Positions 33,100-45,928 of a DNA stretch of 64,000 nt are shown here, piece by piece (the stretch's first letter is position 1; every line of letters begins with the position of its first letter). The stretch is from Melieria omissa (lineage: Eukaryota; Arthropoda; Insecta; Diptera; Ulidiidae). The stretch lies in contig OZ020268.1 in NCBI GenBank assembly GCA_963971225.1, positions 54,373,900 to 54,437,899 on the forward strand, in the 5' to 3' direction. The notes under the pieces are model-generated. The model worked only from the letters and a program-made list of their open reading frames with translations. It was not told where the DNA came from and made no database searches. Made by a program: the position numbers and the translations under genes.

Positions 33100-36030
33100 A
33101 TTAAATAATATCAAATATAAATTTGGGTGAATTCAATTCAACTCAGACAGAATAATTCAAATAAAATAAAATTAAATAAAATAAATCAAACTAAATATAC
33201 ATTATTTTATAGTAATTAAATCAATTAATTTAAGAAATTTAAATTAAAAAAATATTAATTTAATTCAACTAATTTCAATTCACTTGAAATAAACTAAATT
33301 CAATTCAGCTCAAGTCCTCAACTCAAATTCAACTAAAATCCAAACTAATTAAATTATTAATTGAATACGAACAATTTTACTTAAAAAAACTTAAAAAATA
33401 AAAGTTAAAAGAAAATTAAATTAAATCTTATCAAATGAAATAAAATCAAATGAATTTAAATCAAATCAAATCAATTTAACTCAATTCAATTAAATTTAAT
33501 TTAATTTAAATCATTTCAATTCAACTGAACTGAACTTAATTAAATCCAAACAGTTTTATTTACTTTAATACACTTAAATGCAGTTAGATTTAATTTAATT
33601 TCATTCAACTAATTTGAATTTTATTCAATTCAAGTACAATTCGTTTAATTTTAAATTTTAATCAAGTCAGTTCAATAGATTTTATTTTAATTCAACTCAA
33701 ATTCAATTCAATTTAATTTAACTATAGTCAATTACGTTTATTTCAGAGCAATTCAACTCAAGTCTAATAGGATTTGAATCATTTAAGTTCAATTAAATTC
33801 AATTTGAAACATTTAAGTTGAGTCCTGTTCTATTTAAGCCCAACTCAATTTAACCCTTTCGACCCCAAAGTTGCCTGAGAGCAACTTCACCTATTTGACA
33901 TTTTATGGCATGAGCTACAATTGATTTATGGGTTTAATTTAAGTAGGCACCAACCAATTAATTTTTTTAGAAGTGAATTCATAGCAAATTATAAAAAATT
34001 TACTGTTATCCCCACGATAATTTCCAATCATTTGCAGCGATATCAGGGAAGTTTGTGTTCTAAGTATTTGAAATCTACGAATTGGGCTCGTTTGATCAAA
34101 ACCCTGTTTCTTTAACAATGGCTAAATATAATCAAAAAGTGTAAATTTTGTATTTTTCCATAAAAATATGAATACAAAATTTATTCAACCCGTTTTAGAC
34201 TAAAATTGTTCAAATGTAAACTAGCTCTAGAACTCTAACAAAGAGGCGTGGCGACTTCAAATATCGTGTACACACTTCTTAGGCGAATGTTTAATGATTT
34301 AAATAGCAAAAAGTAATATCAAGACACAGGGTGAAATTCGGGGTCGAAAGGGTTAATGTAAGTAATTTTAATTCACTCCAATGAGATTCTATTCATTTTA
34401 GGTTAAATTCAATTTAATTCAAGTGATTAAAATCGATTTTAAGTCAAATTTAATATAAATCAATTAAATTTACCTTAATGAAACTCAGTTCAATTCAAAT
34501 CCAACTAAAATAAGTTTAAAACATTGCAATTCAATTTAACTTAAGTCGAAGTCTAATTTAATTTGGGTAATTTAAGTTCAATTAATATAATTTTGGGACA
34601 TTTAAGTTGAAGCTCAGTTCAAGCTCATTTAGGTCAAACTCAATTAATTTTCATTTAAATGCATTCAATTCACTTCAATCAGATTTATTCATTTTAGGTC
34701 CAATTCAATTCAATTTAAATCATTTAGATCTAATTTAAGGCCAATTTAATATAAATCAATACAATTTACATAAATGTGACTCAGTTCAATTCAAATTCAA
34801 CAAAAATAAGATTAAAGCACTTCAATTCAATTTAATTGAAGTTAAACTCTTATTAAATTTAAGTAATTTAAATTCAATTAATAAGATTTTGGGGCATTCC
34901 AGTTGAATTCAACTTAATTCAAGCTCAATTCTATTTAATTAAAGTGCATGCAATTCATTTCAATGAGATTCTATTCGATTCTACATTTGATTTCATTGAT
35001 TCAAATGCAATTTTAGTCCCTATAAGAATTGTTATTTATTGGCTAAATTAAATAAATAAATGTAATATAAATCAATTCATTTTTCTTTAATGCAACACAA
35101 TTAAATTCAAATTCAACTAAAATAAGTTTAAGTCGCTTCAATTAAATTTAATTTAAGTCGAATTCAATTTAATTCAAGCTCAATTCAATTGAATTAAATT
35201 TACGTCAATTAAATTCAATTTACTTCTATGCAATGCTATGCAACTTAATTTCAATTTTCCTTAATGCAACTCAATTAAATTCAATTTCACATTTCAATTA
35301 AATTTAATTTAAGTCGAATTCTATATAATTCAAGCTTAATTCAATTTTATTGAAGCTCAATTCAATTAAATTAAAATTCAGTCAATTAAATTCAATTACC
35401 TCTATGCAATGCTATTGAACTTAATTTAAAAAAATTTAATTAAGTAATTATGATACCAAAGTAATTTCAGTACACTTCCGTTCAATTTCATTTAATTCAA
35501 TTCAATTCACTTCAATTTTATTTCATTCAATGAATTTTGATTTTATTAATTTAATTACATTAAATAATTTTAATTCAACTCAAGTCCAATTCAATTTAAA
35601 TAAATAAAGTCATTAATTAAAATAATTTAAATTTAACTTAAATCATTTCATAAACTTTGAACTAATCTTTCTTCAATTTATTTTAATTAATATCATTTCA
35701 ATTTAGTTTAAATCACTGAAATGCAGTTCAGTTCAGTTTAAATCAAAGCAACTCAATTCATTTATTGCAATTTAACTCAAGCTGAATTAAATTCAATTAT
35801 AAAAAGTCATTAATTAAAGTAATTTCAATTCAACTCAAATCAGTTCAATGTGATTTAATTCAGTTTGTTTCAATCTTATTCAATTTATTTAAATTAGTAT
35901 AATTCTAGTTCAGTTCAATTCACTGAAGAGCAGTTCAGTTTAGTTCAAATCAATTCAATTCAATTCAATTCAATTCAATTCAATTCATATAAATTCATTG
36001 GAATACAACTTATTCAGTTAAAGGTTTAAA
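33100..36030. repeat. long low-complexity field of TTCAATTCAA / TTTAATTCAA words
   Basis: Nearly 3 kb consist of shuffled AATTCAA, AATTTAA and AAGTCAAATTC words. The purest part is (AATTC)n at about 35946-35990. No frame is open for long. A TTAA-flanked element interrupts the field at 33854-34352. The pattern looks like an old, scrambled pentanucleotide array (inference). Confidence 0.8.
33854..34352. mobile_element. TTAA-flanked, piggyBac-like miniature element (499 bp)
   Basis: The left end is CCCTTTCGACCCCAAAGTTG. The reverse complement of the right end is CCCTTTCGACCCCGAATTTC. TTAA flanks both ends (33850-33853, 34353-34356). A TTAA target with CCC ends is the piggyBac hallmark. The 64-codon frame inside has no transposase motif. 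Confidence 0.8.
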
Positions 36031-36798
36031 TTCAATTAATTTGTAATGTACTCAAAACATAAAATTAAACGAAATAGTTGGCTTAATATGATCCACAAAG
36101 GTTTAAGCTTTACAACTTTGAATGCCCACCTGACTTATCCAACCTAATTTTTCCATACCACTCACTTCTTCTGAATGAAACAAGTCTCAAAGACACCCTT
36201 GATTCACTTGGCTCTTCGTTGCAGAGTTCAAAGCTTATTTTAAAAAAATTTTAAACATTTCTTCAACTTACTGCCAGCAAACATTTTTCATCACTACACG
36301 TTTTGTGGACATTCTTTATGTTGTGCAAATTTATTTCCTCAGCTTTTTATAGCGCATTCCCTACAACATTTTTACGAGTCTGTCAGTGTTGTTTTTTAGG
36401 TCACGTGGCACGCTCCCAAAACAGAAATTACCGAGAAATGCGCCGACTACGCCCGAAGGCAGCGCAAACAATCACTCACTTTGCCACATGTTGGCGCTGC
36501 CAAACAGGTGGCCAAAGTGGTCAAGTGGCCACGTTGGTGGTTGTTGTTGTTTTTTGTTAGTGGTTTTGGCAGTTGCTTTGCTTTAGAGTTTTTCGTTGCT
36601 GTTTTTTTGTGTATTTTGGCTCGAACCCTAAACCAAATCACAGCCGGTTGTGCGCCGTGTGCGCTGTGCCATGGCTGACGCTGTGGCCACGTTCGTTCGT
36701 GCGTTCGTCAGTTACGGCGACATGCAGCTGAGGCTTGCACACGTTGTCAGTTGTCGCAACAAATCAGCTGCAGCTAGTGATGGGAAAAAATTCATTAA

Positions 36799-37013
36799 CC
36801 CTGCTGTTAGGTTAAGCCCATTTGGTCCAATTTTTGGCTTGTTTCCTTTGTAACTTTTGACTAACTATTTAACTATTAACTATGTTTTACATCAGTTATG
36901 TTGAGTAAAGAATGAATGAACCAAAATAAATACCAAAAATTTGAATAAATTGTTGTTTTGTACGAAAATTGCAGTGTAGACCAAATGGTCCCTTTTCTAA
37001 CCTAACAGCAGGG
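36799..37013. mobile_element. TTAA-flanked miniature element nested in the hAT element (215 bp)
   Basis: Near-perfect inverted ends start CCCTGCTGTTAGGTTA, and a second matching block, CCATTTGGTC, lies further in. TTAA is on both sides (36795-36798, 37014-37017). CCC next to TTAA fits piggyBac-like miniature elements. Since it splits the hAT terminal region, it arrived later than the hAT element. Confidence 0.85.
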
Positions 37014-37447
37014 TTAATCGATTAATGAATCATATGATTAATTGAAACAGAGCGATTATCAATTGCAATTAATCGAAAGAAATGGATATTAATCGAATAA
37101 TCGAATGATTTTCTTAATATTTTAACTTAACCGTCTAATTTTAAGTATGTTAAAATGTAAATTTTTACCAATTGCCTTATAAAAACAATAACAATGAATT
37201 AATTAAGGAAAGTAAGTACATATTAAAAGAAAATATATATTTGTATTTTATTTGTTCATTGCAGAGTTTAGAAATAATAGTTTTGGCAGGCGGAAGATCG
37301 TGAACCTGTGCCTCTTTTCAGTGGCAGTTGCACCTGCTTTTGAAAAGAGGGGCTCTGCTGGTACCGAAGTTCCTATAAGATAACAGTACCGACGAGTTAT
37401 TTATTAACTATATAAAGCTTAGGGTACACTGTTCGCATTTCTTCTTC

Positions 37448-37779
37448 TTCTGACTATGTCATATTTGGTGTCATATTCACTGACGACAAACACTGCCATA
37501 TATGTCATGTTCGTCCTATGTCGTCAAATGCGTTCTCATTGCATGGCAAAAACTGACGAAAAATACATATGACAAGGTTTGCCAACATGTTGACATTTTT
37601 TGTTTTCTCATCAAACATAGTCAAATCGTTCGTTCGACACAAATTCGATCGTTCTCCTTTGATTGTTGTTTCGTATGGCAAATCGTAGTCATACATGCAG
37701 GCAAACGCAAATGACACCATATGACAACCCGTTCTCATTTAACTGACTACAAATGACACCATATATGACATAGTCAGAA
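37448..37779. repeat. long inverted repeat nested in the hAT element (332 bp)
   Basis: The outer arms match over about 27 bp (TTCTGACTATGTCATAT, then TGGTGTCAT) with one mismatch. Further in, GCGTTCTCATT / CCCGTTCTCATTT, TCGTATGGCAAA / GCATGGCAAA and ACATATGACAA words recur in both orientations. It may be a palindromic miniature element. I could not find a clear target duplication, so the limits are those of the arms. Confidence 0.6.
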
Positions 37780-38046
37780 CGGGGCATTAGTTTCAAAACT
37801 AAGCATTCAAAAAAGCTAAGCTCATCCTGAATTTGGGTTAGGTCCTTGTCTTTTTTTTGTGACGTTTGTGAGCCAGTAACTTGTGGTGGGCCCATAAATC
37901 AAATTCAATATCGCATCAAAGTGTCCGTCTCAAGTTTTTATTTTGCGCGAAGAAATACGTTTTCTTTCGATTATTTTAGCATCTAATCGATTAACGTTTC
38001 GATTAATCGAAACCCATATCTCAAATGATTAATTGTCCCATCACTA

Positions 38047-38744
38047 GCTGCAGCATAAAAACCAAAACAACAAAACCAGAAAAAAATCAAGACCACTTTA
38101 GGACATAAATGAAACTACAAAATTGCGATTTGTTATTAGAGCTAAGGAGGTGGAAAAAATGCATACTTTAGGAATAGAATGATTTAGATAAATGGAAAAA
38201 TTTTTTAATTTTTTTTAATTTTTTAATGTTTTGTTATAATTTTACCTTTGCAGATTTTTATGCAAAAAACAAAAGGTCAAATAGAAATTTACCAAAATTG
38301 ATCAGTGTTACCTTCCATCTCACCTTTATTTATTTTATTTATTGTATTTTGTTTCATTTTTCCATTTATACCATTTCCCATCCGTTTTACGATGCAACAA
38401 CAATAACTACTACCCAGTTATTTGTCAGCGTTTAGCGCTTTTAAAAGTCGCACTTAACCTAACTTTTTTTACATACTTTCATTATAATTTGGCAAATTTC
38501 AATTTAACTTTAGCAATTTCCCAACAATTGCCATCACTTTAGCCATGCAATCAACAAATTACTCATTGACTAACTCACTCAAAGTGTCACTCAGTCACTC
38601 CAACCGACCAATCGAGTCATTTCAACTAAGTAAAACAAACAAATGTGCGGCACGACTTGCAGTATGCGGCATGCAAGTGGGCTACCAAAGAGGCTCTTAA
38701 CCCAAATAAAACTTAATTGACGCCATACAATTGAAACAAACACT

Positions 38745-38783
<39 letters not shown>

Positions 38784-39771
38784 AGACATAACACGCGCTT
38801 CGAATTTCGAAAATTCACTGCAATTCCATGCGCAAATCGAAGAGCGCAGCGCATAACAATAACAAAATGCAATAAACATACTAAAACAACAACAACAATA
38901 ACAATAGAAGGCAATAAGAAGAGCAATCGCATTCACCATTGATTGTGGAGTTTTTACGACGCAGCGAAATGTTCTTCTGACGGCCATCAACGACCCGCAA
39001 CAGCAACAGTGGCCAACGTCAGCGCAATGCCACTTTGGCATGATTTCTGCTGCCGCGGCGAAATTCTTGGCGGCTTTTGGCCTCCGCGCGCCACCGCTGA
39101 GGTTATGGCAGCTGCCAGTCGCGCGCTGGTCTCGTTGCTGCTTGTTGTCGATTGGTGCGCTGCTTGTTGCTTATTGTGGCGGCAGCGCCGCTGAATGACT
39201 GACTGGCTGACTGACTGACTCGTTTGGCGTGGCGGTGTGGCAATAAACGCTTGAAAGAGCGAAATTAATTAAACATAAAATAACTCGATTTTTTATGCGC
39301 ACGCTGACCTACTGAATGCTTGCTGGCGTCGTTGCCGCTGCGACTGCGGCGCATTGTTGCCACTTTAGTGCAAATTATGATTACGATTTTTGCCTTCTTT
39401 TTACTTAAATTTTTTGTTCTTTCTGTGCTGCATTTGTTGTTGGCGGAACTGACAACCGGTTGTTGATTAATAATTTTCCCCCGGCGCAATTGAATGCAAT
39501 TAATAAGTGTGAGTAAAAGTGGATCATAATGTTGGCCAAAACAGACGAGCATCACGGTGCAAGTTAAAGTGAGCGGCAATAAAATTACTCTGAAATAACA
39601 TGAAATAGTAAGGTTGGAAAATTTAAATTGTTCAAGTTGAGTTTTTGAAAATGTGGCAACTGGAGAAAGGCAAACAAATAAATTAATAACTAGTTTAGTG
39701 GTTATTAGTAACCGGAATAAACTTGATTGAGATCTGAGTTATGTAGAAAATATCTGATGTGGTGTTGGGAC
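38047..39771. other. non-coding stretch with (CA)n microsatellite
   Basis: A (CA)17 run lies at 38748-38781. GACT/GGCT repeats occur at 39195-39221, and CAA runs lie near 38885. A GC-richer part at 38940-39200 has open frames in several directions but no motif and no consistent splice signals. I see no gene. Confidence 0.5.
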
Positions 39772-39985
39772 AGCTCTCACTCTCTTCAGTGACTCGACGA
39801 ATAAAATTTAAAAGTCTGTCAATATCTTTTGAGCTTAAGCAGAGCTCTCACTCTCTTTAGAGGTTCAACGAATCAAATTTAAAAGTCTGTCAATATCTTT
39901 TGGGCTTTAGTAGAACCCTCACTCTCGTTAGAGGCTTGACGAATCAAATTTAAAGGTCAGACAACATCACCAAAATTGGTCAGAT
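39772..39985. repeat. 71-bp tandem repeat, three copies
   Basis: AGCTCTCACTCTCTTCAG (39772), AGCTCTCACTCTCTTTAG (39843) and AACCCTCACTCTCGTTAG (39914) start units that continue with ACGAATCAAATTTAAAAGTC and TGTCAATATCTTTTGGGCTT-like parts. Much weaker copies are visible near 40220-40345. Confidence 0.85.
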
Positions 39986-42900
39986 TTTTTACTTTGGTCC
40001 GCTGGTCTGCTTAAACGAATTTCAGTCAGATTTATGATGTGAATATCTTTTCATTAATACAAAAAATTCATTTAAAAAAATACAAATTTAATTTTAAAAT
40101 TACTTTAAAGATAATGCAAATTTTTTATTTGGTCTGTTGAGGTCGGATTTGGTTAGAAGTTTGGTGGGAAAATATGTTTCTAGTAGCAATACTGGACAAC
40201 ATCTACTCAGGCTTTATGTTAGAAGAGGACTCACTGCTTTCAGTGCCTCGAAAATTGAACTTAATTTTAAGGGTCAGAAGACATCTTATTGTGTTTTAAT
40301 AGAACTCTGGCGGTCTTTGAGGCTCAGTGAGTTTAATTTGAGGAGATAAACAAGATATCATTAGATGTTACGAGAGCTAATAGTGCGCCTGCCACGCCCA
40401 TTTCAATAACTTTCAATATTCCTCTGTATCTTTGGCACTTTTCAGTGTCGTAATTGGCAATAATCAAATTTTTAATAAAATAAGAAAGCGCATAAAATGG
40501 CTTAATATGGCCCATAATGGGTTAAGAAGAGATGTCATATTCATTTTCAACCCTCAATAACTAAGAACTAAACAATTATTCTAATAAATATTCAAATTTT
40601 CTTAATTTGTAAATGTCTCTCATAAGGCAACCCTCCTTCAAAGTGGGCAAACCATGTTAATTTGAATATCAGTTTATTGCTACAGTATGTCCTGTAGCTG
40701 TGCCAAATTTTATTCTAAAATTCTTATAAATTTCATGCCCAGAGATGGACAGATGGACGAACGGACATTGGTAAACGTACTTTTGTTCTGTTCGTTGACA
40801 TAAATTTGAATTGTTTTAAATCAGTCTTAAAACATTTTATGTTCTATTTTTTATTGGTTCTTTTTGTTCTATTTTTTATTGATTTGCATTATAACACCGT
40901 GCACCCTTTCTTCAGTTTTTCTCTCTGACATCAGGATTTTTTTTTTAAAAGGACTTTAAAATTTCAACGATTATTGTTTTAAGTTGTTTGGAACGGTGTA
41001 CTAAGACAATTTCTGTTTTTTAAGCATGATGCAAAACACTGTACATTTCACTTTAAAAATATCTTCTTATTTGCTCTGAAATCAAAAAATATAATTGAAT
41101 TCAAAAAATAAAATTGTAAGAGTTTGTTTTAAACATAAAAAGCGTTGGATTGCTTGAAGCGTGCTAATTGCTTGACCACCCACTGTAGTAACGAGCTTCA
41201 ACTGCTTTGCTCCGAGTTGAGACTGTTGATGAGCTTCAGAGGAAAACAAGAAGCACACAATGGGCCATTTCGACCTTCGAATGGCTGTGCGTTCAGTGCA
41301 GCACAAACCCTTCCCAACCTAATCTAACCTGATGAAATGTCTGAGATGGTTTTAGTGCGTTTAAAGCCCCTTACTGAGCGTGTTTTGGCTTTCGATGCTT
41401 TCCATCTCTTAAAAAAATAATTAAAAAAAAAACAAGAATAATAAAAAAATAAAAAACCGAACCCAGCTTCGAGGTGCTACAAATTCCTAATCAAATTATA
41501 AACATACATCCTGCCACCTTCGTGCTATGCTTGGCACAAAAACCTCTACTTAGATACAATTAAGAAAAAGAATGGAAACTATTTTGCAGCTGCAACTACT
41601 GATACGGATATAATTTACGCGAATGAATTGCTGCGATACCAGCAAACGATAACTTCATTAACTGTGCTTGTGAAAATAACAACAATAACAACTAGCAACA
41701 ATATTAAAAACGTCTTACAATAGCAACCGAACCAACATGACAGCCAAACCACTATCACTGCAATAATTTGCGAGTAGCGAGCGAGCGAGCGTCCGCCTTA
41801 TGTGCCGCCCAGCGGTAGCAATAGAACAACAACAACAATAATATAGTAGTCCAACATGACAGGTTGTAATCAGGCACTGTTGCAGCCAGTTCAGTTCAGT
41901 TTATTTCATTTGGAGCCACTTTAAGATTCTAAGCTACGTTGCCGCCAACTCAACTATTTACAACTACAACTACAACTCGATCTCAATCTCACTTCACTTT
42001 GCTTCATTCTAATTTCTGTACTTTTTCTGCTAAACTCAAGCAAACAAATATACACACACACACACATGGGTTTGTGCTTCGTGTGGCTGAGAGATGGCGC
42101 GCCGCATTTGATGTGCGCCTGCGCGCAGCCCACAGCCGCCAGCAGGTCGCTGCACTGCATTGCGCACAAGCGAACGAACTCCATGTACACAACAACAACA
42201 ACAACAAAATGGAAAGCATTTGATCTGCGAGCAAAAAGTAAAAAGAAAATGTGAACGGGAACAATGTGAAAAGTTCTTTGTGAGCACAATTTCACAGCAA
42301 CAACAACAAAGTGAGCGTAAAGGAAATAAAAAACTTGAAAGCAGCAAATGTGATGAAGAAGAGGGAGAGGAGCAGAGAGAGAGACAGGGCGAGCGTACGC
42401 GCACAAGAACGATTTAATTACAGCACTGGAAACAGCAACAACAAACAACAGCAACAGTATCAACAAAAAAATCAAATGAAATAAAATTAAAAAAAAACCA
42501 AACAGCAGCAAAAAAAGTAGCCGCCATGGCGTCAAGTGGAATTTCGTTGCTGCGCAGTCGAAGCGCACAGCAAACAGTTTCAGTTTCAAGCGCGCACATT
42601 CAACGCGTTCAAGTGGCATGCCGCAAAATGTTGTAGAGTGAGAGAGGGGGGGGGGGACGCTTTTGAGCGCTTTCAAAGTGCGGTTTTTCTTTGGCTGCCA
42701 TCTCGTTGAGGCCGACTTATGTCCAAACCGCCTGCTCACCCCACCCCAGCCGAAACATTTGCTGGTCGCTCTCGCTGGCTGTCTAACCGTTCTGTTGCAT
42801 ATTAAGAAATTTCCGGCGGTAATTTATGGTCTATGCTCTAAAGTTGAACAGTTTCGGCGCACAGCTTTCGGTTTGGCTTTAATTTTAAAGTTGGTCTTAG

Positions 42901-44432
42901 TTGGTTGTTAAGTTTTTTGATTTAGTTTCGGTTAGAGTTGTTGTTGTTTTTGTTGCTGTTGTTGCAATTGTAACGGAAATCTGCAGTAATTTGTTTTATG
43001 TTTGATGTGTTGCAACAAGTGTTGCACGTCCGTTTAGACGAATTTGGTTCATTCAAAGTTTCAGTTTGTTTGAAATCGTTTTTTGTAAAGTTTTTTTTTA
43101 GTTATAAAAGATGCAGTTTTTGGTCTTTTTTGAACAAATATTTAAGACGATAAAAAAGCGGAATGCAAGGTGTGTGTATATTATGACATCAGCGCCAAGT
43201 TTCTCATTGCCAAGTTTGGCAGGAATTCTTGCTTTGATGTGACTTTCGCCACTCTTGACCACATTGTTTGTCCATAAATGTGTCTGTTTGCATATTAATA
43301 TTTTTTTGTTTGCATTAAAATCGCAATTTTGTGGTTTTCGCTTGTTTGGGCTTGTTTCAATGCAAATAACTTATTTGCTTGCTAATTAAATTGCTACTGT
43401 GTGCAGTTGATGTGCAATTTCAGTCAACTTGTTGACTTGAATTCATATTAAAAATAAATTTTTTTATTTGAAAAATGAAATGATTTAGACAACAAACTTT
43501 AAGTGAGCTTTTAGCGTTACTGGGAATTTAAATAAAATATTTTTTTCTGTTCAACTTGTCTATGATCTCTGTACTTTTTAGATCGAAATCAATTAATGAA
43601 ATCGCTAACAAATTACAAATTCCTGTAGAGCTGAGCATTGCCATGAACATTATATTTAAATTCGTGTGCCACTGCATTAACTAAATTAATATTAATTAAA
43701 TTAAATATTCATTTATCAATAATATGCCTTTATATCTCCCTATATAGTTGTACTCTATTCTAGATTTGATTCTTGTCACATCAAATCTTACACTTGTCTC
43801 ATTATCTATTGTTGAAGTGTTCCTTCTCTGTGAGCCCTAAATGAATACAACGCACAAATATTTCATCAGAGTGTAGTACCTGAACCTCTCATCTCTCTTA
43901 ACTCATCGCTGAATTTAAACCCATCGCCAATTAATTCCAATTAGCCACAAATCGCAGTGTTTACATCACGCGTTAAAAATAAACGGCGGCCCAAACCCGA
44001 CGAACAAGTTCTACTCAGCCATCGCATGTAGGATGTTCAATATTTCAACTGATTTAATTGGCTGTATAGCAGCAACAACAAAAACACAATAATAAAATTT
44101 TAATTACAACTTGGGCCCAGCCTAACAAGTAATTTTTGAATTTCTTTGCATTTTGATGGCAGGTAACGTGTGTAAATCATTGTGTGACAGGTACAAAACA
44201 ATAAAATAAATTCAATAAGTAAAATTAAAAAACAAACATATCATTAAATAAATACAAAAACAAATCAATTAAACATTACATAATTAAAAAGTAAATAAAT
44301 AACAAATGAAGAAAACACAAAATAAACAAAATAATAAAAAAATAAAACAAAATAAATAAATATTAAGTAAAGTTTAATACAGAAAATTAAAATATATTAA
44401 ATAAAACATTAATAAATATAATATATTATTAA
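39986..44432. other. non-coding stretch without recognisable genes
   Basis: The stretch contains a fly-typical motif (GAGATGGACAGATGGACGAA, about 40740), (CA)n at 42050-42066, CAA runs at 41829, 42190 and 42297, and A/T-rich DNA at 44000-44430. Open frames on both strands at 41939-42739 come from CAA/GTT triplets and GA-rich DNA. A 36-codon frame at 42526 is listed separately. Confidence 0.5.
42526..42636 (+). CDS. small open frame with strong start context (36 codons), speculative
   Basis: The ATG sits in GCCGCCATGG, an ideal translation start context. The frame reads MASSGISLLRSRSAQQTVSV, then SSAHIQRVQVACRKML before a TAG. It is basic and Ser-rich and could be the start of a mitochondrial-type presequence or a chance frame. 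The surrounding DNA is richer in CG than its neighbours. No donor or promoter was identified with confidence. Confidence 0.15.
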   Translation: MASSGISLLRSRSAQQTVSVSSAHIQRVQVACRKML

Positions 44433-45160
44433 GGAGTACACTTTGATTTTTCAAAAAAATGTATTTTTTTTTTTTTGGCTTAAAATGTTCCTTGGGATGT
44501 ATACTTTAATTTAGAAAAGACTCCAAGTCCGCCAGAATATTCCTTACCGCTTTACGAAGCGATTTCCTAAAACATGTACCGGCGCGCTGAGAGAGCATTT
44601 TATCTTTAAACGCGTTTATCTCGAAACGGGGCTTTTCAAACTGGCGTGGGAAATAACTCTAACCAGTTCTTATTAAATTTGGATATCGCCTAGGTTTTCT
44701 TGTTTAGAATTAAATTCTGCTTAGAAATACGTATCCACATTTTCGATTTTGTCAAAAATGGATTTTTAATCCACGATTTTGTAAGCATTTTTAGGGTTAA
44801 AAAATGGACTTTTTTTCCTAAGGCCACAACTTTTGAAAACAATTAATTTAAAAAAAATCGGAATACGTATTTCTAACCCGAATTTCATTACTTATCAGGA
44901 TTTTGTTCGATTTATGTTCCAGGATCACATGGGAAGGAGTATTTTCTCACGCCGTTTTCCGACTTCCGCGCGAGGACGCCCGCGCGACCTGGTGCACCGG
45001 CCACGGGGGGACGCCAATCGAGTTCAAAAAAATACAAATTGTAGTTCGAAGGATGAGTAATAAATGGGTTATAACATATTTGCCCTCCCTGAGTGTTTTA
45101 TTGCTTAAAAAAATTAACGAAAATTCCTTACTTTTTGGACGTTCAAAGTGTACTCCCCCC
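44433..45160. mobile_element. TTAA-flanked element of unclear family (728 bp)
   Basis: The left end is GGAGTACACTTTGA and the right end is TCAAAGTGTACTCCCCCC. The inverted repeat is 14 bp plus extra C residues on the right. Both ends are flanked by TTAA (44429-44432, 45161-45164). TTAA suggests a piggyBac-like target choice, but the ends do not begin with CCC on the left. The inside holds a GC-rich patch at 44950-45020 (CGCGCGAGGACGCC-like) and CGTTTATCTCGAAACGGGG at 44620. The two overlapping frames at 44833-45178 show no transposase motif. Confidence 0.7.
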
Positions 45161-45439
45161 TTAATACATATTCATTAAATTAATATTATTAATATTTGTA
45201 TAAATTCAATTAAATTGAAATGACTAATAAATAAACAATCAATACACGTAAAAAAATAAATCCTAAATCAGTGGCGGCTTAAGGTGTTCGGGGGCTCGGG
45301 GCGGCGACGGCTAAGGGTGCAGCATAAGTTTGCGTAAAAAACTAATAACTGGAATTTCCGGTTACGCTTTTTACTTTTTTTTTTTTTAATTTGTATTCCA
45401 TTGAACTGTAAACGGACTTGCAAATTATTTTGAAACGTA

Positions 45440-45928
45440 CGTGGGCAGTCCGATAAGTACTTAGCCCCACCGCCCGATGGTACCACTATCGTAAGAGAAA
45501 TTTACTATCGTGTAGTAAATCCTCGTAGACGGCTACTATCAAAATTTCAGCCATATTGGATTTGTAGTTTTGTTTTGAGAGAAAGAAAAGAAGAAGAAAA
45601 GAAGAAGAAAAAGAGCAATATCGGTCGGTGATTCGCCAAATTGGTCGCATTAGGCTACGAACAGCTGCCCCATCCACCGTATTCTCCAGATTTGGCCCCA
45701 TGTGACTTCTTTTTGCTTCCAAACTTGAAAACGTCACTCGCCGGGCAGAAATTTGAGTCGAATGAGAAGGCCTCCAGAAAACTTATTTTTCAGACGGGTT
45801 CAAGAAGTTGGAGCATCGCTGGGTCAAGTGTATCAAGTTGAAAGGAGACTACGTTGAGAAATAAATCGCCACTTTTCCAAAATTTTCGTTTTTCTTTTGT
45901 AGGCTAAGTACTTATCGGACCACCCACG
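45440..45928 (+). mobile_element. mariner deletion derivative nested in the hAT element (489 bp)
   Basis: The left end is CGTGGGCAGTCCGATAAGTA and the reverse complement of the right end is CGTGGGTGGTCCGATAAGTA; both continue CTTAGCC. Both are flanked by TA (45438-45439, 45929-45930). Inside, a frame at 45641-45841 keeps the third catalytic region of a DD34D transposase (LPHPPYSPDLAPCDFFLLPN, KTSLAGQKFESNE). Beyond it, the C-terminal codons end shortly before the right repeat. The first two catalytic residues are gone and the frame is shifted in the remainder. Confidence 0.9.

Larger units (their letters stand above)
36775..38046. mobile_element. hAT-type element (1,272 bp) carrying nested insertions
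   Basis: The ends are TAGTGATGGGA and its inverse (TCCCATCACTA). They are flanked by an exact 8-bp duplication, GCTGCAGC (36767-36774 and 38047-38054). Eight bp is the hAT length. Close to each end are TCGATTAATCGAAA-like words, possibly transposase sites. No hAT transposase is recognisable. A TTAA-flanked miniature element lies 24 bp inside the left end, and a long inverted repeat lies at 37448-37779. Confidence 0.85.

Noticed and set aside
40740..40780. GGACAGATGGACGAACGGAC stretch as part of an LTR retrotransposon
   Set aside because: No LTR pair, primer-binding site or polymerase motif is visible nearby. The motif is common in fly DNA.
41954..42739. Minus-strand 261-codon frame
   Set aside because: Its sequence is mostly Phe/Leu/Val/Cys from CAA and GA repeats. 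There are no motifs, no conserved start and no splice consistency.
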